Of a stretch of 64,000 bases of DNA, positions 26,301-34,464 are shown piece after piece. A program made the position numbers and the translations under genes. Under the pieces are notes generated by a model, which ran no database searches, was not told where the DNA came from, and saw only the letters and a program-made list of their open reading frames with translations. The DNA comes from Vescimonas fastidiosa (GTDB lineage: Bacteria; Bacillota; Clostridia; Oscillospirales; Oscillospiraceae): contig NZ_AP023415.1 of NCBI RefSeq assembly GCF_018326305.1, positions 434,001 to 498,000 on the forward strand, given 5' to 3'. How positions within the stretch are numbered: the stretch's first letter is position 1; each line of letters opens with the position of its first letter.

Positions 26301-26650
26301 CTATGGAGCACAGCGCCCTGGAAAAGCCGGTATATCTTCCGATTACCCTTAAAAAGGACGGGACCATCACCGACGGAGTGGCCACCGCTTACCAGCTGGG
26401 GCAGCTGGGAAAGTACACGGAGCATCTGCTGGAACAGATCGCCGGAGAGCTGGCCCGGGGCAATGTGGACGCGGACCCGGTGCAGCGATCCCAGCAGGAC
26501 AGTGCCTGCCGCTACTGCGCCTATGCCTCGGCCTGCTATTTCCGGCCCGGTGTGGGCAGGGATCGGCGGCGGTACATACGAAACACCCCGACGGCGCAGG
26601 TGTGGGAGAATATGGAGAAGGAATTAGGAGAGGAGGCGCACCATGGGTGA
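23327..26650 (+). CDS. addB: ATP-dependent helicase/nuclease subunit B
   Basis: AddB pairs with AddA to resect double-strand breaks and load RecA. The 1107-residue protein begins with the Walker A motif (WIGRAGTGKS). It ends with a RecB-type nuclease domain: VDRVDG, then VDYKTGKK with the catalytic Asp and Lys near residue 903. A 4Fe-4S cluster is indicated by a Cys in SCHFGY (near 745) and three Cys in ACRYCAYASAC (near 1060), a hallmark of AddB. GGGAGG precedes the ATG. The gene overlaps addA by 8 bases, so translation is coupled. Confidence 0.96.
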   Translation: MLQLWIGRAGTGKSERILETMKRDCRTRGQVLIVPEHVSHEAEVALCRALGDTASRYAEVLSLRNLSGRVLGEVGGLSDFTLDGGGKLLTMRMALQEVAGSLHVFNNPSRRAAFLEQLVALMDELYAYEIAPEEMYVRVQEAPGQRGDKLRDVALLYAAYDARLREGGRDARSRVQKLRDALPQSDYLRDKDVFFDGFSYFNKVEEGILETVLQQAHSVTVTLLGDRSASDIFQNAFRQRQRLVRMARQMGQRCEMEFMERQENSALGHLERYFFGAAAPERSGGEDQVKLYEATTAYAEVEYAAAQIRQMLSRGYRCRDIAVTARNLEEYGPLLEHIFARDGIPVYMSRRSDILQKPPLLLILGALDAVTGGFEYEDMFRYLKTGLAGIDRAECDALENYVVLWGIRGKMWLRDVAWTANPDGYGADMTPERQARLDEINTIREKVRLPLLALYESMGAPSAAVKKAEAVYRFAQQAGVPELLQQQVQHLLETGRVQTAEEYRQLWEIFCGVLDQFAEILGDTPLSGEEFCRMLRLVLTQYSVATIPATLDQVKVSEMTRADRRRVRSLFLLGCNDHVLPQVNQSGGILDRKDRSFLQEHDLPLADASFDELDNELQNIYSALTQPTERLCVSYPTVSLEGSALRPAFVVERIRRLLPQVPVQKEDGAYRLGVPATALEIAGRYPGSALADYFRRDGENGRVLEAIARAEQMERGRLSPEAVRALYGTQVQMSASRMDRMKSCHFGYFMEYGLRAKERKTAGFQAPEIGTFLHYLLENVLRTVRDRGGFACVETEELDALVEQFTGEFARTKIDRYSEKSARFRYLFERLQRTACAVVRSIADEMRQSDFKLLEFEMNFGGKDADLPAVCVEREGISLRVVGKVDRVDGWVKDGRLYLRVVDYKTGKKSFDLSEVQYGLGIQMLLYLFALEKEGQAHFGMPVVPAGLLYLPAKDVIVREKRGASEEKIRSDVQAELRRSGLLLQDAEVLQAMEHSALEKPVYLPITLKKDGTITDGVATAYQLGQLGKYTEHLLEQIAGELARGNVDADPVQRSQQDSACRYCAYASACYFRPGVGRDRRRYIRNTPTAQVWENMEKELGEEAHHG

Positions 26651-29600
26651 GATCAGACTGACGGACGAGCAGCGGATGGCTGTGACGGACCGGGGCGGGA
26701 GTCTGCTGGTGTCGGCGGCGGCCGGCTCCGGCAAGACCAAGGTGCTGGTGGAGCGGCTGTTTCGCAGGATCGAGGAGGAGCAGTGCAGTGTGGACGACTT
26801 CCTCATTATCACCTATACCCGGGCCGCCGCCGCAGAGCTTCGGGGAAAGATTGCAAACGAGCTTTCCAAACGGGTGGCGGAGCAGCCTGAGAGCGACCAT
26901 CTGCGCCGCCAGCTTTTTCGGGTATATCAGGCGGAAATCAAAACGGTGGACGCCTTTTGCGGGAGCCTGTTGCGGCAAAACATACATCTGCTTACACCTG
27001 TAAAGGGGAGAAGCCTTACACCTGATTACCGGCTTTTGGACGAGCAGGAGGGGGCCGTGCTGCGCCAGCGGGTGCTGGACCGGGTGATGGACCGCTTCTA
27101 TGAGGCTCTGGAGCAGGGGGACGGCAACGCCGAGCTTTTGGCCCAGACTCTGGGCGCAGGCCGGGATGACAGCCGCCTTACGGAGCTGGTGCTGGAGCTG
27201 TATGATAAATTACAGAGCCAGGCACATCCTCTTGCATGGCTCCGGGAGACAAGGAAGTTTTGGCAGGCGGTGCCGGAGCATTTGGAGCAGACGCCTTTCG
27301 GCGAGATTTTGCTGAACGACCTGAAGCAGTGGTCGAACTTCTGGAACGGGCGGCTGCAACGGGCGGTGGAGGAAATGGCCGCCTGTCCGGCGGTGGAAAC
27401 AGCCTACGGGGCGGGCTTTTTGGCTATGTCCCGGACGATGGAAGCACTGAGGGAGGCCACGGACAGGGGCTGGGACGCCGTGGCAGCGGTGGACCTGGCG
27501 TTTCCCAGGCTGAAGCCCGTTCGAGGCCAGGAGAACGAGTACTGGAAAACCCGGATGCAGAAGCTGAAGGAACGATTCCAAAAGGAGCTGAAGGAGGTCA
27601 TGGAGCCCTTTGCCGTGACCCAGGCAGAGCATTTGGAGGATCTGCGGGCCATGGCTCCGGCCATGCTGGCCCTGGTGGACCTGACGGCGGATTTTACCGA
27701 GAGCTTTCAGCAGGAAAAGGTGCGGCGGAATGTGGCGGATTTTTCCGACCAGGAGCGTTACGCCGTGGAGCTGCTGACAGACGCGGCGGGAGCGCCTACG
27801 GAGCTGGCAAAGCAGATTTCCCGGGAATATGTGGAGATCATGGTGGATGAATACCAGGATACCAACCAGGTGCAAAACTGTATTTTTGACGCCATTTCCC
27901 GTAAAGGGGAAAACCTTTTCACCGTTGGAGATGTCAAGCAAAGCATCTATCGGTTCCGCCTGGCTCAGCCGGAGATATTCCTGGAGAAATATGAGAGCTA
28001 TCGCCACGCCAGCGCCGCCCTGCCCGGGCAGGCGAGAAAGATTTTGCTCACCTGTAATTTCCGCTCCCGGCCCGAAGTGCTGGAGGCTACTAACTTTATT
28101 TTCCGCAATATTCTGTCCCGGGAGATGGGCGAGATGGAGTACGGCGAGGCGGAGAAGCTGAATGCCGGGGCTACCTACTATGCCCCCGCGCCGGACCGAG
28201 AGACGGAGCTGCACCTGGTGAGCGTAGAGGACACGGAGGACGAGGAATTTGACCGGGTACGGGTGGAGGCGGACTTTGTAGCGGGGCGGATACGGAAGCT
28301 GCTGGAGGAGAAATTCCCCGTGCAGGGGGAGGACGGCACCCTGCGGCCCGTACAGCCGGAGGACATCGTGATTCTGATGCGCTCACCGGGCAGCCGCATG
28401 GCGGAGCTGGGGGCAGCCCTGAGCCGCTGCGGTATCCCCTATTCCGGAGGCGAGCGGGAGGCATTTTTTGAGACCGTTGAAATCTCTACGGTGTATTCGC
28501 TTTTGCAGATCATTGACAATCCCCGGCAGGATGTGCCGCTGATCGCTGTGCTGCGATCGCCCCTGTACGGCTTTACCCCGGATCTGCTCTCCCGCATTCG
28601 CAGCTGCGCCAAGGGGGACTTTTACGAGGCCTGCTGTGCCTGCGGCGAGGAGCCGGTGCAGGCATTTTTGCAGCAGCTTTCCCAGCTTCGGGACCTGGCG
28701 GCGGAGCTGCCGGCGGATCAGCTTTTATGGCAGATGTATGACAGGCTGCACATTCCGGGCATTTTCGGAGCTATGGAAAACGGGGAGCTGCGCCGGAGCC
28801 GACTGCTGAATTTGTGCCGCTATGCGGAGGATCTGGCGGGCATGGGAAAAATCACTGTGTTTGAGCTGACGGACTATCTGCGCAGTCTCATGGCCCGGGG
28901 CAAGGAACCGCAGATCGCATCAGAGCAGAGCACCGGGGGCGTGCGCATTATGAGCATCCACCGCTCCAAGGGACTGGAGTTTCCGGTGGTCATATTGTGC
29001 GACCTGAATCGAAAATTCAACAAGGACGACATGAAGCGGCCTGTTTTGGTCCACTCCCGGCTGGGACTGGGGGCAGAGCGGGTGGATCCGGCCCGGCGGG
29101 TGCGGTATTCCACGGTGTCTAAAACCGCTCTGGCCCTGGAGATGGAAAAGGAAATGCTGTCGGAGGAAATGCGGCTTTTATATGTGGCCATGACCCGGGC
29201 TCAGGAGAAGCTGATATTGGTAGACTGCATGAAAAAGGCGAGGAGTCAGGTGGAGAGCCTGGCGGCGCTGACGGACCTGCCCGTGCCGCCGCAAGTGGTC
29301 CGAGGGGCGGCGAACATGGGGCAATGGGTACTGCAGACGCTGCTGTGTACCACTCAGGCAGGGGTGCTGCACACCTGGGCCGGGGTGCAGCCGGAGCTGC
29401 GGCAGGACGCGCCGGGCTGGCGGGTGTATCTCCATGAAAACCCGAAGAATACTTCCTGTGCAGAGGAAGAAAAGAAACAGAAAGAACCGGAGCCGCCTCT
29501 TTTTCCGGAGCTGCTGGAGCAGCGGTACGGGCACATGGATGCATCCCGGGTGCCGTCTAAGGTTACGGCCACCCAGCTCAAGGGCCGGGAGGTGGATCAG

Positions 29601-30191
29601 CAGATCGCCGAAGGAACCGGCCAGCACATGGCCCCCCGGAGCGACTTTCCCGCACCGAAATTCCTGCAGCAGCGGCAGGGGCTGACCCCGGCGGAGCGGG
29701 GTACAGCCACGCACCTGGTGATGCAGTACCTGCCCTTTGACACCCCGGCCCGGGCTGATGCGGTGGAGGAATTCGTGCGCGGACTGGTAGAACGCCGACT
29801 TTTGACGCCGGAGCAGGGGGCAAGCGTTAATACTTTACAGATCGCAAAATTCCTGGCATCTGACCTGTGCGCACAGATGCGCTCGGCGGAGCAGGTTTGG
29901 CGGGAGTTCCGCTTTGCCCTGCTGGTACCTGCGGAGGTGTACGATCCACGGGTCCGGGGAGAGGAGATGATGCTCCAGGGTGTGGCGGATGTGTGCTTCC
30001 GCACGGAGAAGGGCATCGCCGTGGCGGACTTCAAGACAGACTACCTGCACCCCGGGGAGGAAAAGGCTCGGGCGGAGCGCTACCGGGCCCAGCTGGAGGC
30101 ATACAGCCTGGCCTTGAGCCGGGTGCTGGAGGCGCCGGTTTGCCGGAGAATTCTCTATTTCTTTTCCACGGGAGCGGAAGTGGAGATCTGA
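26643..30191 (+). CDS. addA: ATP-dependent helicase/nuclease subunit A
   Basis: AddA is a UvrD-like SF1A helicase fused to a nuclease. The 1182-residue protein has motif I SAAAGSGKTKVL near residue 22, motif II VDEYQDTN near 400, VGDVKQSIYRFR, and motifs V-VI (HRSKGLEFPVVI and LLYVAMTRAQEKL near 770-855). The C-terminal nuclease signature (GVADVCFRTEKG and VADFKTD) is near 1125. It overlaps addB and closes the two-gene operon. Together they act as the Gram-positive counterpart of RecBCD. Confidence 0.97.
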   Translation: MGEIRLTDEQRMAVTDRGGSLLVSAAAGSGKTKVLVERLFRRIEEEQCSVDDFLIITYTRAAAAELRGKIANELSKRVAEQPESDHLRRQLFRVYQAEIKTVDAFCGSLLRQNIHLLTPVKGRSLTPDYRLLDEQEGAVLRQRVLDRVMDRFYEALEQGDGNAELLAQTLGAGRDDSRLTELVLELYDKLQSQAHPLAWLRETRKFWQAVPEHLEQTPFGEILLNDLKQWSNFWNGRLQRAVEEMAACPAVETAYGAGFLAMSRTMEALREATDRGWDAVAAVDLAFPRLKPVRGQENEYWKTRMQKLKERFQKELKEVMEPFAVTQAEHLEDLRAMAPAMLALVDLTADFTESFQQEKVRRNVADFSDQERYAVELLTDAAGAPTELAKQISREYVEIMVDEYQDTNQVQNCIFDAISRKGENLFTVGDVKQSIYRFRLAQPEIFLEKYESYRHASAALPGQARKILLTCNFRSRPEVLEATNFIFRNILSREMGEMEYGEAEKLNAGATYYAPAPDRETELHLVSVEDTEDEEFDRVRVEADFVAGRIRKLLEEKFPVQGEDGTLRPVQPEDIVILMRSPGSRMAELGAALSRCGIPYSGGEREAFFETVEISTVYSLLQIIDNPRQDVPLIAVLRSPLYGFTPDLLSRIRSCAKGDFYEACCACGEEPVQAFLQQLSQLRDLAAELPADQLLWQMYDRLHIPGIFGAMENGELRRSRLLNLCRYAEDLAGMGKITVFELTDYLRSLMARGKEPQIASEQSTGGVRIMSIHRSKGLEFPVVILCDLNRKFNKDDMKRPVLVHSRLGLGAERVDPARRVRYSTVSKTALALEMEKEMLSEEMRLLYVAMTRAQEKLILVDCMKKARSQVESLAALTDLPVPPQVVRGAANMGQWVLQTLLCTTQAGVLHTWAGVQPELRQDAPGWRVYLHENPKNTSCAEEEKKQKEPEPPLFPELLEQRYGHMDASRVPSKVTATQLKGREVDQQIAEGTGQHMAPRSDFPAPKFLQQRQGLTPAERGTATHLVMQYLPFDTPARADAVEEFVRGLVERRLLTPEQGASVNTLQIAKFLASDLCAQMRSAEQVWREFRFALLVPAEVYDPRVRGEEMMLQGVADVCFRTEKGIAVADFKTDYLHPGEEKARAERYRAQLEAYSLALSRVLEAPVCRRILYFFSTGAEVEI

Positions 30192-30223
30192 TGCAGTTTT
30201 TAATGGATTTTGTGAAAAAAAGC

Positions 30224-30252
30224 TTGCATTTTTCAAGGCGGTGTGCTATTAT
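30224..30252 (+). promoter_or_regulatory. rpmE promoter
   Basis: TTGCAT (30224-30229) and TATTAT (30247-30252), 17-base spacer, between addA and rpmE. Confidence 0.65.
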
Positions 30253-30310
30253 GTGATTTGCCTTTGGGATTTCAAGGGACTTGTGTACCGGAAAGGGGTG
30301 AACCAGAGCA

Positions 30311-30514
30311 ATGAAGGAAGGAATCCATCCCAATTATCAGCAGACTACTATTAAATGCGCCTGCGGTAATGTAATTGAGACAGGTTCTACGAAGAAGGAT
30401 ATTCGCGTAGAAGTCTGCTCTAAGTGTCACCCGTTCTTTACGGGTAAGCAGAAGCTGGTGGACACCGGCGGCCGCGTGGCCAAGTTCAACAAGCGCTTCG
30501 GCCTGGACAAGTAA
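30311..30514 (+). CDS. rpmE: 50S ribosomal protein L31
   Basis: A 67-residue L31 with the zinc-binding cysteines intact (CACGN near residue 16 and [13 protein letters not shown] near 36), so it is the zinc-containing (C+) form that can store zinc on the ribosome. The family block [25 protein letters not shown] is complete. GAAAGGGG lies upstream. It is monocistronic, with promoter and terminator. Confidence 0.97.
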   Translation: MKEGIHPNYQQTTIKCACGNVIETGSTKKDIRVEVCSKCHPFFTGKQKLVDTGGRVAKFNKRFGLDK

Positions 30515-30527
30515 TCTGTCAAATGAG

Positions 30528-30562
30528 AAAGACCTGTATCTGTTGGATGCAGGTCTTTTTTT
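30528..30562 (+). terminator. rpmE terminator
   Basis: AAAGACCTG/CAGGTCTTT stem followed by a T-run, 13 bases after the rpmE stop. Confidence 0.8.
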
Positions 30563-30599
30563 GTGGCCGGAGGGGGATTTTTTGTCATATTTTGCCGCT

Positions 30600-30631
30600 G
30601 CGAATAGGGGCGTTTTAAGCGGGAAATACTG
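30600..30631 (+). promoter_or_regulatory. Candidate forespore (sigma-F/G type) promoter for sigG
   Basis: GCGAATA (30600-30606), an 18-base spacer, and AATACTG (30625-30631) resemble the TGAATA/CATACTA boxes used by sigma-F and sigma-G. No good sigma-A promoter is visible here. About 28 bases separate it from the sigG start. Confidence 0.4.
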
Positions 30632-30659
30632 TCTACATCGAAGGATGGAGGCGGTGTTT

Positions 30660-31430
30660 ATGCGGGGGCGAGTGGAAATATGCGGCATCAATACGGCGAA
30701 GCTGCCGGTTTTGAGGCATGAGGAAAACATGGCCCTGCTGCGCCGGGTGAAGCAGGGAGACCAGCAGGCTCGGCAGGAGCTGATCTGCGGGAATCTGCGG
30801 CTGGTGCTGGCGGCGGTGAAGCGGTTTGCCGGGCGGTGCGAGAATGCGGATGACCTGTTTCAGGTGGGCTGCATCGGGCTGATGAAATCCATCGACGCCT
30901 TTGATCTATCTTACGATGTGCGGCTGAGCAGCTATTCACTGCCCATGATCATCGGGGAGATTCGGCGGTATCTGCGGGATAACAGCCCCATTCGGGTGAG
31001 CCGCAGCGTTCGGGACACGGCCTATCGGGTCCTTCAGGCGCGGGAAAAGCTTCTGGCCCAGCAGCAGCGGGAGCCCACGGTGGAGCAGATCGCCGGGCAG
31101 CTGGGCATTCCGCGGGAGGAAGTGGTATTTGCCATGGACGCTATGGCCGATCCAGTTTCCCTCTATGAACCGCTGTATGACAGCGGGGGCGATGCCCTGT
31201 GCGTTATGGACCAGATCGGCGATGACAGCAGCAGCGACACCTGCTGGCTGCAGCAGCTGGCCCTGAAGGACGCTATCGCCCGGCTGACACCCCGGCAGCG
31301 TGATATTCTGACCTTGCGGTACAGCGAGGGAAAGACACAGATGGAGGTTTCCCGGGAAATCGGCATTTCCCAGGCACAGGTGAGTCGCCTGGAAAAGGGA
31401 GCCATTGGGGAAATTAAGAAAAATTTGTAA
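30660..31430 (+). CDS. sigG: Forespore sigma factor sigma-G
   Basis: Sigma-G directs late gene expression in the developing forespore. The 256-residue protein carries the sigma-G-specific N-terminal motif VEICGINTAKLPVL. It then has region 2 (DDLFQVGCIGLMKSIDAFD, with SSYSLPMIIGEIRRYLRDN for -10 recognition), region 3 and region 4 (GKTQMEVSREIGISQAQVSRLEK). The ATG at 30660 follows GGAGG; an in-frame extension to 30543 overlaps the rpmE terminator and is unlikely. In many Firmicutes sigG sits beside spoIIG genes, but here its neighbours are rpmE and a cysteine-desulfurase-like gene. Confidence 0.93.
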   Translation: MRGRVEICGINTAKLPVLRHEENMALLRRVKQGDQQARQELICGNLRLVLAAVKRFAGRCENADDLFQVGCIGLMKSIDAFDLSYDVRLSSYSLPMIIGEIRRYLRDNSPIRVSRSVRDTAYRVLQAREKLLAQQQREPTVEQIAGQLGIPREEVVFAMDAMADPVSLYEPLYDSGGDALCVMDQIGDDSSSDTCWLQQLALKDAIARLTPRQRDILTLRYSEGKTQMEVSREIGISQAQVSRLEKGAIGEIKKNL

Positions 31431-31480
31431 GGTATTATAGAAATAAAGAATAATTCTACGAAGGCAGCGAGAAAAGCGGC

Positions 31481-31509
31481 TTTACTTGCCCTGCCGGATT
31501 TGCTATACT
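31481..31509 (+). promoter_or_regulatory. Promoter of the cysteine desulfurase-like gene
   Basis: TTTACT (31481-31486) and TATACT (31504-31509), 17-base spacer. Confidence 0.6.
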
Positions 31510-31542
31510 TTATTGAAAGCAAGCAGATGGGGGGGACAAAGG

Positions 31543-32682
31543 ATGATTTACTTGGACAACGCCGCTACCACACTGCACAAGCCACCCCAGGTGGCCCGGG
31601 CGGTGGTGCAGGCTATGGATACTATGGGCAACGCCGCCCGAGGGGCACACGGCGGAGCGCTGGAGGCATCCCGGACGGTGTATGGCACCCGGGAAAAGCT
31701 GGCAAGGCTTTTTGCTTGTCAGCGGGCGGATCATGTGGTTTTTACAGCCAATTCCACGGAAGCGCTGAACATCGCCATCAACGGAATACTTCATGAGGGC
31801 GACCACGCCATCTCCACCGACTGCGAGCATAACTCCGTGCTGCGGCCCCTGTATCGGCTGGAGGAGGAGCGGGGTGTTGGACTGGATTTTGTGGCGGCGG
31901 ACCGGCAGGGCCGGATAGATTATGGGGACTTTGAGCGGCTTATTCGCTGCAACACCAAGGCCATCGTATGCACCCACTGCTCCAACCTGACGGGAAATGT
32001 TCTGGACATTGCCAGAATCGGAGAGATTGCCCACCGGCACGGGGCGCTGCTTATTGTGGACGCCTCCCAGACGGCGGGGACGATTCCCATTGACATGGAG
32101 AAAATGGGGGTGGATGTGCTATGCTTTACCGGGCACAAAGGCCTTATGGGGCCTCAGGGCACCGGGGGGCTGTGTATTCACTCCGGGGTGGAGATAGCCC
32201 CCTGGAAGGTGGGCGGCTCCGGGGTGCATTCCTATGACCGCCACCAGCCTATGGAATATCCCACCCGCCTGGAGGCCGGGACCTTGAACGGCCATGGCAT
32301 CGCCGGGCTTTCGGCGGCGCTGGATGTGATCCTGGAGCGGGGCGTGGAGGACATTCAGCAGATGGAGCACGGCCTGATGCGGAAATTTTATGAGGGCGTG
32401 AAGGACATAGACGGGGTGACGGTATACGGCGACTTTGCAGCGCCTGTCCGGGGAGCCATCGTGACACTGAACATACGGGACTACGATTCCTCCGCTGTGT
32501 CTGACGCGCTGTCGGAGAACTACGGCATTGCCACCCGGCCGGGAGCCCACTGTGCGCCTCGGATGCACCGGGCACTGGGCACCACCGAGCAAGGGGCGGT
32601 GCGCTTTAGCTTCTCCTGCTACAACACGGAGCAGGAGGTAGAGGAGGCTATCCGGGCGGTGCGGGAGATCGCCGCGGAATAA
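31543..32682 (+). CDS. Cysteine desulfurase family aminotransferase
   Basis: This PLP enzyme removes sulfur from cysteine (or a related beta-elimination). The 379-residue protein has the class V aminotransferase layout: YLDNAATT at the N-terminus, AN-STEALN near residue 65, the PLP Asp in VDASQTAGT (near 185), the Schiff-base Lys in FTGHKGLMGPQGTGG (near 206), and RPGAHCAPRMHRALGT with a candidate catalytic Cys near 343. The ATG at 31543 is supported by the family's N-terminus. No IscU or SufU scaffold is adjacent, so it may donate sulfur to tRNA modification or act in selenium or amino-acid metabolism. Confidence 0.88.
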   Translation: MIYLDNAATTLHKPPQVARAVVQAMDTMGNAARGAHGGALEASRTVYGTREKLARLFACQRADHVVFTANSTEALNIAINGILHEGDHAISTDCEHNSVLRPLYRLEEERGVGLDFVAADRQGRIDYGDFERLIRCNTKAIVCTHCSNLTGNVLDIARIGEIAHRHGALLIVDASQTAGTIPIDMEKMGVDVLCFTGHKGLMGPQGTGGLCIHSGVEIAPWKVGGSGVHSYDRHQPMEYPTRLEAGTLNGHGIAGLSAALDVILERGVEDIQQMEHGLMRKFYEGVKDIDGVTVYGDFAAPVRGAIVTLNIRDYDSSAVSDALSENYGIATRPGAHCAPRMHRALGTTEQGAVRFSFSCYNTEQEVEEAIRAVREIAAE

Positions 32683-32699
32683 AAGAGATGAAGATTGAA

Positions 32700-32735
32700 A
32701 AGATGAGGACTGCGGGGGCAGTCCTCATCTTTTTG
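32700..32735 (+). terminator. Terminator between convergent genes
   Basis: AGATGAGGACTGC/GCAGTCCTCATCT stem, loop GGGG, followed by T-run. Confidence 0.85.
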
Positions 32736-32747
32736 GGGTTGTCATTT

Positions 32748-33059
32748 TTACAATATCAGCAGCAGGCCCAGGGCTATAAGGAGCTCTTCATCGGCTTTTT
32801 CCCGGAAGAGCAGGAACAGCAGCAATAGCACCAGCAGGTCGCCGGAGTCCAGGTCCCCTAAGTGGAGCTTTTCCAGGAGCCGATTCAGAATATCTCGCTC
32901 AGGGCGATGGGGCGGCCCGGAGGGTGGCTTTGGCTCAGGGGGTGGCTGAGGTCCCGGCGGCGGACCACCGGGCTTGGGGCCTCCGCCGGGCGGAGGGGTA
33001 TCATTTTGGGAGATGCGGGTGTAGACGCCGGTGTCGTTACGCGTGTAACGGTTATACAT
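32748..33059 (-). CDS. Small proline-rich protein with Leu-rich tail (103 aa)
   Basis: The family is not recognised. The N-terminal half is disordered and rich in Pro and Gly (about residues 20-52, PPPG-type runs). The C-terminal half has an amphipathic helix (RDILNRLLEKLHLGDLDSGDLL) then a very hydrophobic stretch (LLVLLLLFLLF, then LLIALGLLLIL), so it may associate with a membrane. GAGGGGTGAGGG precedes the ATG. It is the last of three small genes with gaps of 3 and 14 bases, so the three are probably made together. Confidence 0.6.
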   Translation of the reverse strand: MYNRYTRNDTGVYTRISQNDTPPPGGGPKPGGPPPGPQPPPEPKPPSGPPHRPERDILNRLLEKLHLGDLDSGDLLVLLLLFLLFREKADEELLIALGLLLIL

Positions 33060-33062
33060 CCC

Positions 33063-33458
33063 TCACCCCTCCCATTCCGTCAAAAATCGCTTACCTACGG
33101 TGATGAGCCTGGCCAGACGGGCGGCGCGCTCAACCTTGCCCTGCTTCTCCTCCTTCAAATAAGGGCGCAGGGCATTGAGCAGCTGCATGGAATGACTTTG
33201 ATCCGATGAAAGGGCCTGGAGCACGGGTAAAAACCGGGAGACGGTGCCCAGGTCGATGCCGCCCGGCAGCGCAGTGGAGGGCGGGGGATTGGGACTCGGC
33301 GGGGGAGAGGACGGGCCCGGATGGGGCACGCCGCCCTGCGGCGTGGGTGCGGCAGACGGCTCCATGGTGGAGGAGAGCTGCTGGGCAAGCTGCACCACCT
33401 GGGCCATCCCGGCAGGGTCGGACAGGAGGGAATTGAGCTTGTCTTGCAGCTCCGACAT
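33063..33458 (-). CDS. Small proline-rich protein (131 aa)
   Basis: The family is not recognised. Residues 1-32 form a helix with MAQVVQLAQQLSS; residues 33-66 are a Pro/Ser/Gly linker; and residues 67-131 are helical and basic (SRFLPVLQALSSDQSHSMQLLNALRPYL). GGGGAGGG precedes the ATG. It is the middle gene of the three-gene set and shares the plan of a helix, a proline linker and a helix with its neighbour. A sporulation or envelope role is possible, but nothing in the sequence shows it. Confidence 0.6.
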   Translation of the reverse strand: MSELQDKLNSLLSDPAGMAQVVQLAQQLSSTMEPSAAPTPQGGVPHPGPSSPPPSPNPPPSTALPGGIDLGTVSRFLPVLQALSSDQSHSMQLLNALRPYLKEEKQGKVERAARLARLITVGKRFLTEWEG

Positions 33459-33472
33459 GACGATCCCTCCCC

Positions 33473-33724
33473 TTACCGCTGCAGCTGACTGCTCAGGCGG
33501 TCCAAAAGTGCGGCTCCCTCGGGGGTCTGCATGACTTTTTTCAGCATGGAGACCATTTGGGCGGTGTTGCCGCTGCCGGCACTGGCGGCGGCATGGCCGA
33601 GGCCTGCGCCGTTATCGGAGGAGGTGAGCAGCTGCATCAGCTTCTGCCCGTCCGGGGACTGCATGACGCGCTGCACTATTTGGGGATCGTTTTTCACCTG
33701 CTGCATGAGCTGCTGCATATCCAA
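33473..33724 (-). CDS. Small Gln/Met-rich helical protein (83 aa)
   Basis: The family is not recognised. The protein has two similar helical blocks: about residues 5-33 (VKNDPQIVQRVMQSPDGQKLMQLL) and 56-80 (MVSMLKKVMQTPEGAALLDRL). A Gly/Ala/Ser linker separates them, so it looks like an internal duplication of an M-[QK]-[ST]-P-[DE]-G motif. The start is a TTG at 33724 with AAAGGA nine bases upstream; the ATG two codons later has poor spacing. It is the first gene of the three-gene set. Confidence 0.55.
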   Translation of the reverse strand: MDMQQLMQQVKNDPQIVQRVMQSPDGQKLMQLLTSSDNGAGLGHAAASAGSGNTAQMVSMLKKVMQTPEGAALLDRLSSQLQR

Positions 33725-33790
33725 TTCGCATCATCCTTTCCGCTCTTTTCAAGGCAGTATATGATGCAAAACGGGAAATAGTACCGGCAC

Positions 33791-34369
33791 TCAGAACAGC
33801 GGGACCAAAATATCTACGCACTTGTCGATGCCCAGGGCACCGCTGTCGAGCGTGATGTGGTAGTTCTGGGCGTGGCCCCACTTCATGTCGGTGTAGAAGC
33901 GGTGGTAGGCGGCCCGGCGCTTATCCTTGTCCTTCAGGCGCTCCTCCGGGGACTGGTCACGCTCACCGTACTCCTTCACGATGCGCTCGGCCCGGAACTT
34001 CATATCCGCATGGATGAAAACCTTCAGACAGTCGGCCTTGTCCTGCAAAATATAGTCGGCGCAGCGGCCCACGATGACACAGGGGCCCTTCTCGGCCAGG
34101 GCAGTGATGACCTTATACTGATGGGACCAGAGAATATCCTCGTTGGTGGGGCCGAACATCCGGGTGGAGAGGGCAGAGGAGAAGAAGCCGCCGGGGGCAT
34201 ACTCGCCGGCCTCCTTCACATAGTCCGCGGCAAAGCCGGTCTGCTTCTCCATCTCCTGAATCAGCTCGGAATCATAGCAGGGGATACCCAGCCTTTCGGC
34301 TACCTTACGGCCGATGGTACGGCCGCCGCTGCCAAACTCGCGGCTGATGGTGATGACTCTGTTTTTCAT
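33791..34369 (-). CDS. Cytidylate kinase-like family protein
   Basis: A 192-residue P-loop protein of the cytidylate-kinase-like family. It has an unusual Walker A (SREFGSGGRTIGRKVAERLG, residues about 9-28), an Asp-containing CYDSELIQ block, VIVGRCADYIL near 95, and the lid region RDQSPEERLKDKDKRRAAYHRFY. These proteins are common in Clostridia beside true Cmk; whether they phosphorylate CMP is unproven. GGAAGGAG precedes the ATG. It is a single gene with its own promoter. Confidence 0.82.
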   Translation of the reverse strand: MKNRVITISREFGSGGRTIGRKVAERLGIPCYDSELIQEMEKQTGFAADYVKEAGEYAPGGFFSSALSTRMFGPTNEDILWSHQYKVITALAEKGPCVIVGRCADYILQDKADCLKVFIHADMKFRAERIVKEYGERDQSPEERLKDKDKRRAAYHRFYTDMKWGHAQNYHITLDSGALGIDKCVDILVPLF

Positions 34370-34414
34370 ATTTCATGCACTCCTTCCACGCTTAGTTCGC
34401 GATATGTTTTTACA

Positions 34415-34443
34415 ATAATATACGCTGGGGCGGCAAAAGTCAA
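34415..34443 (-). promoter_or_regulatory. Promoter of the cytidylate kinase-like gene
   Basis: TTGACT (34438-34443) and TATTAT (34415-34420) on the minus strand, 17-base spacer, placed just past the nth stop codon. Confidence 0.7.
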
Positions 34444-34464
34444 GACATCGAAGAGGGTCGGGAT

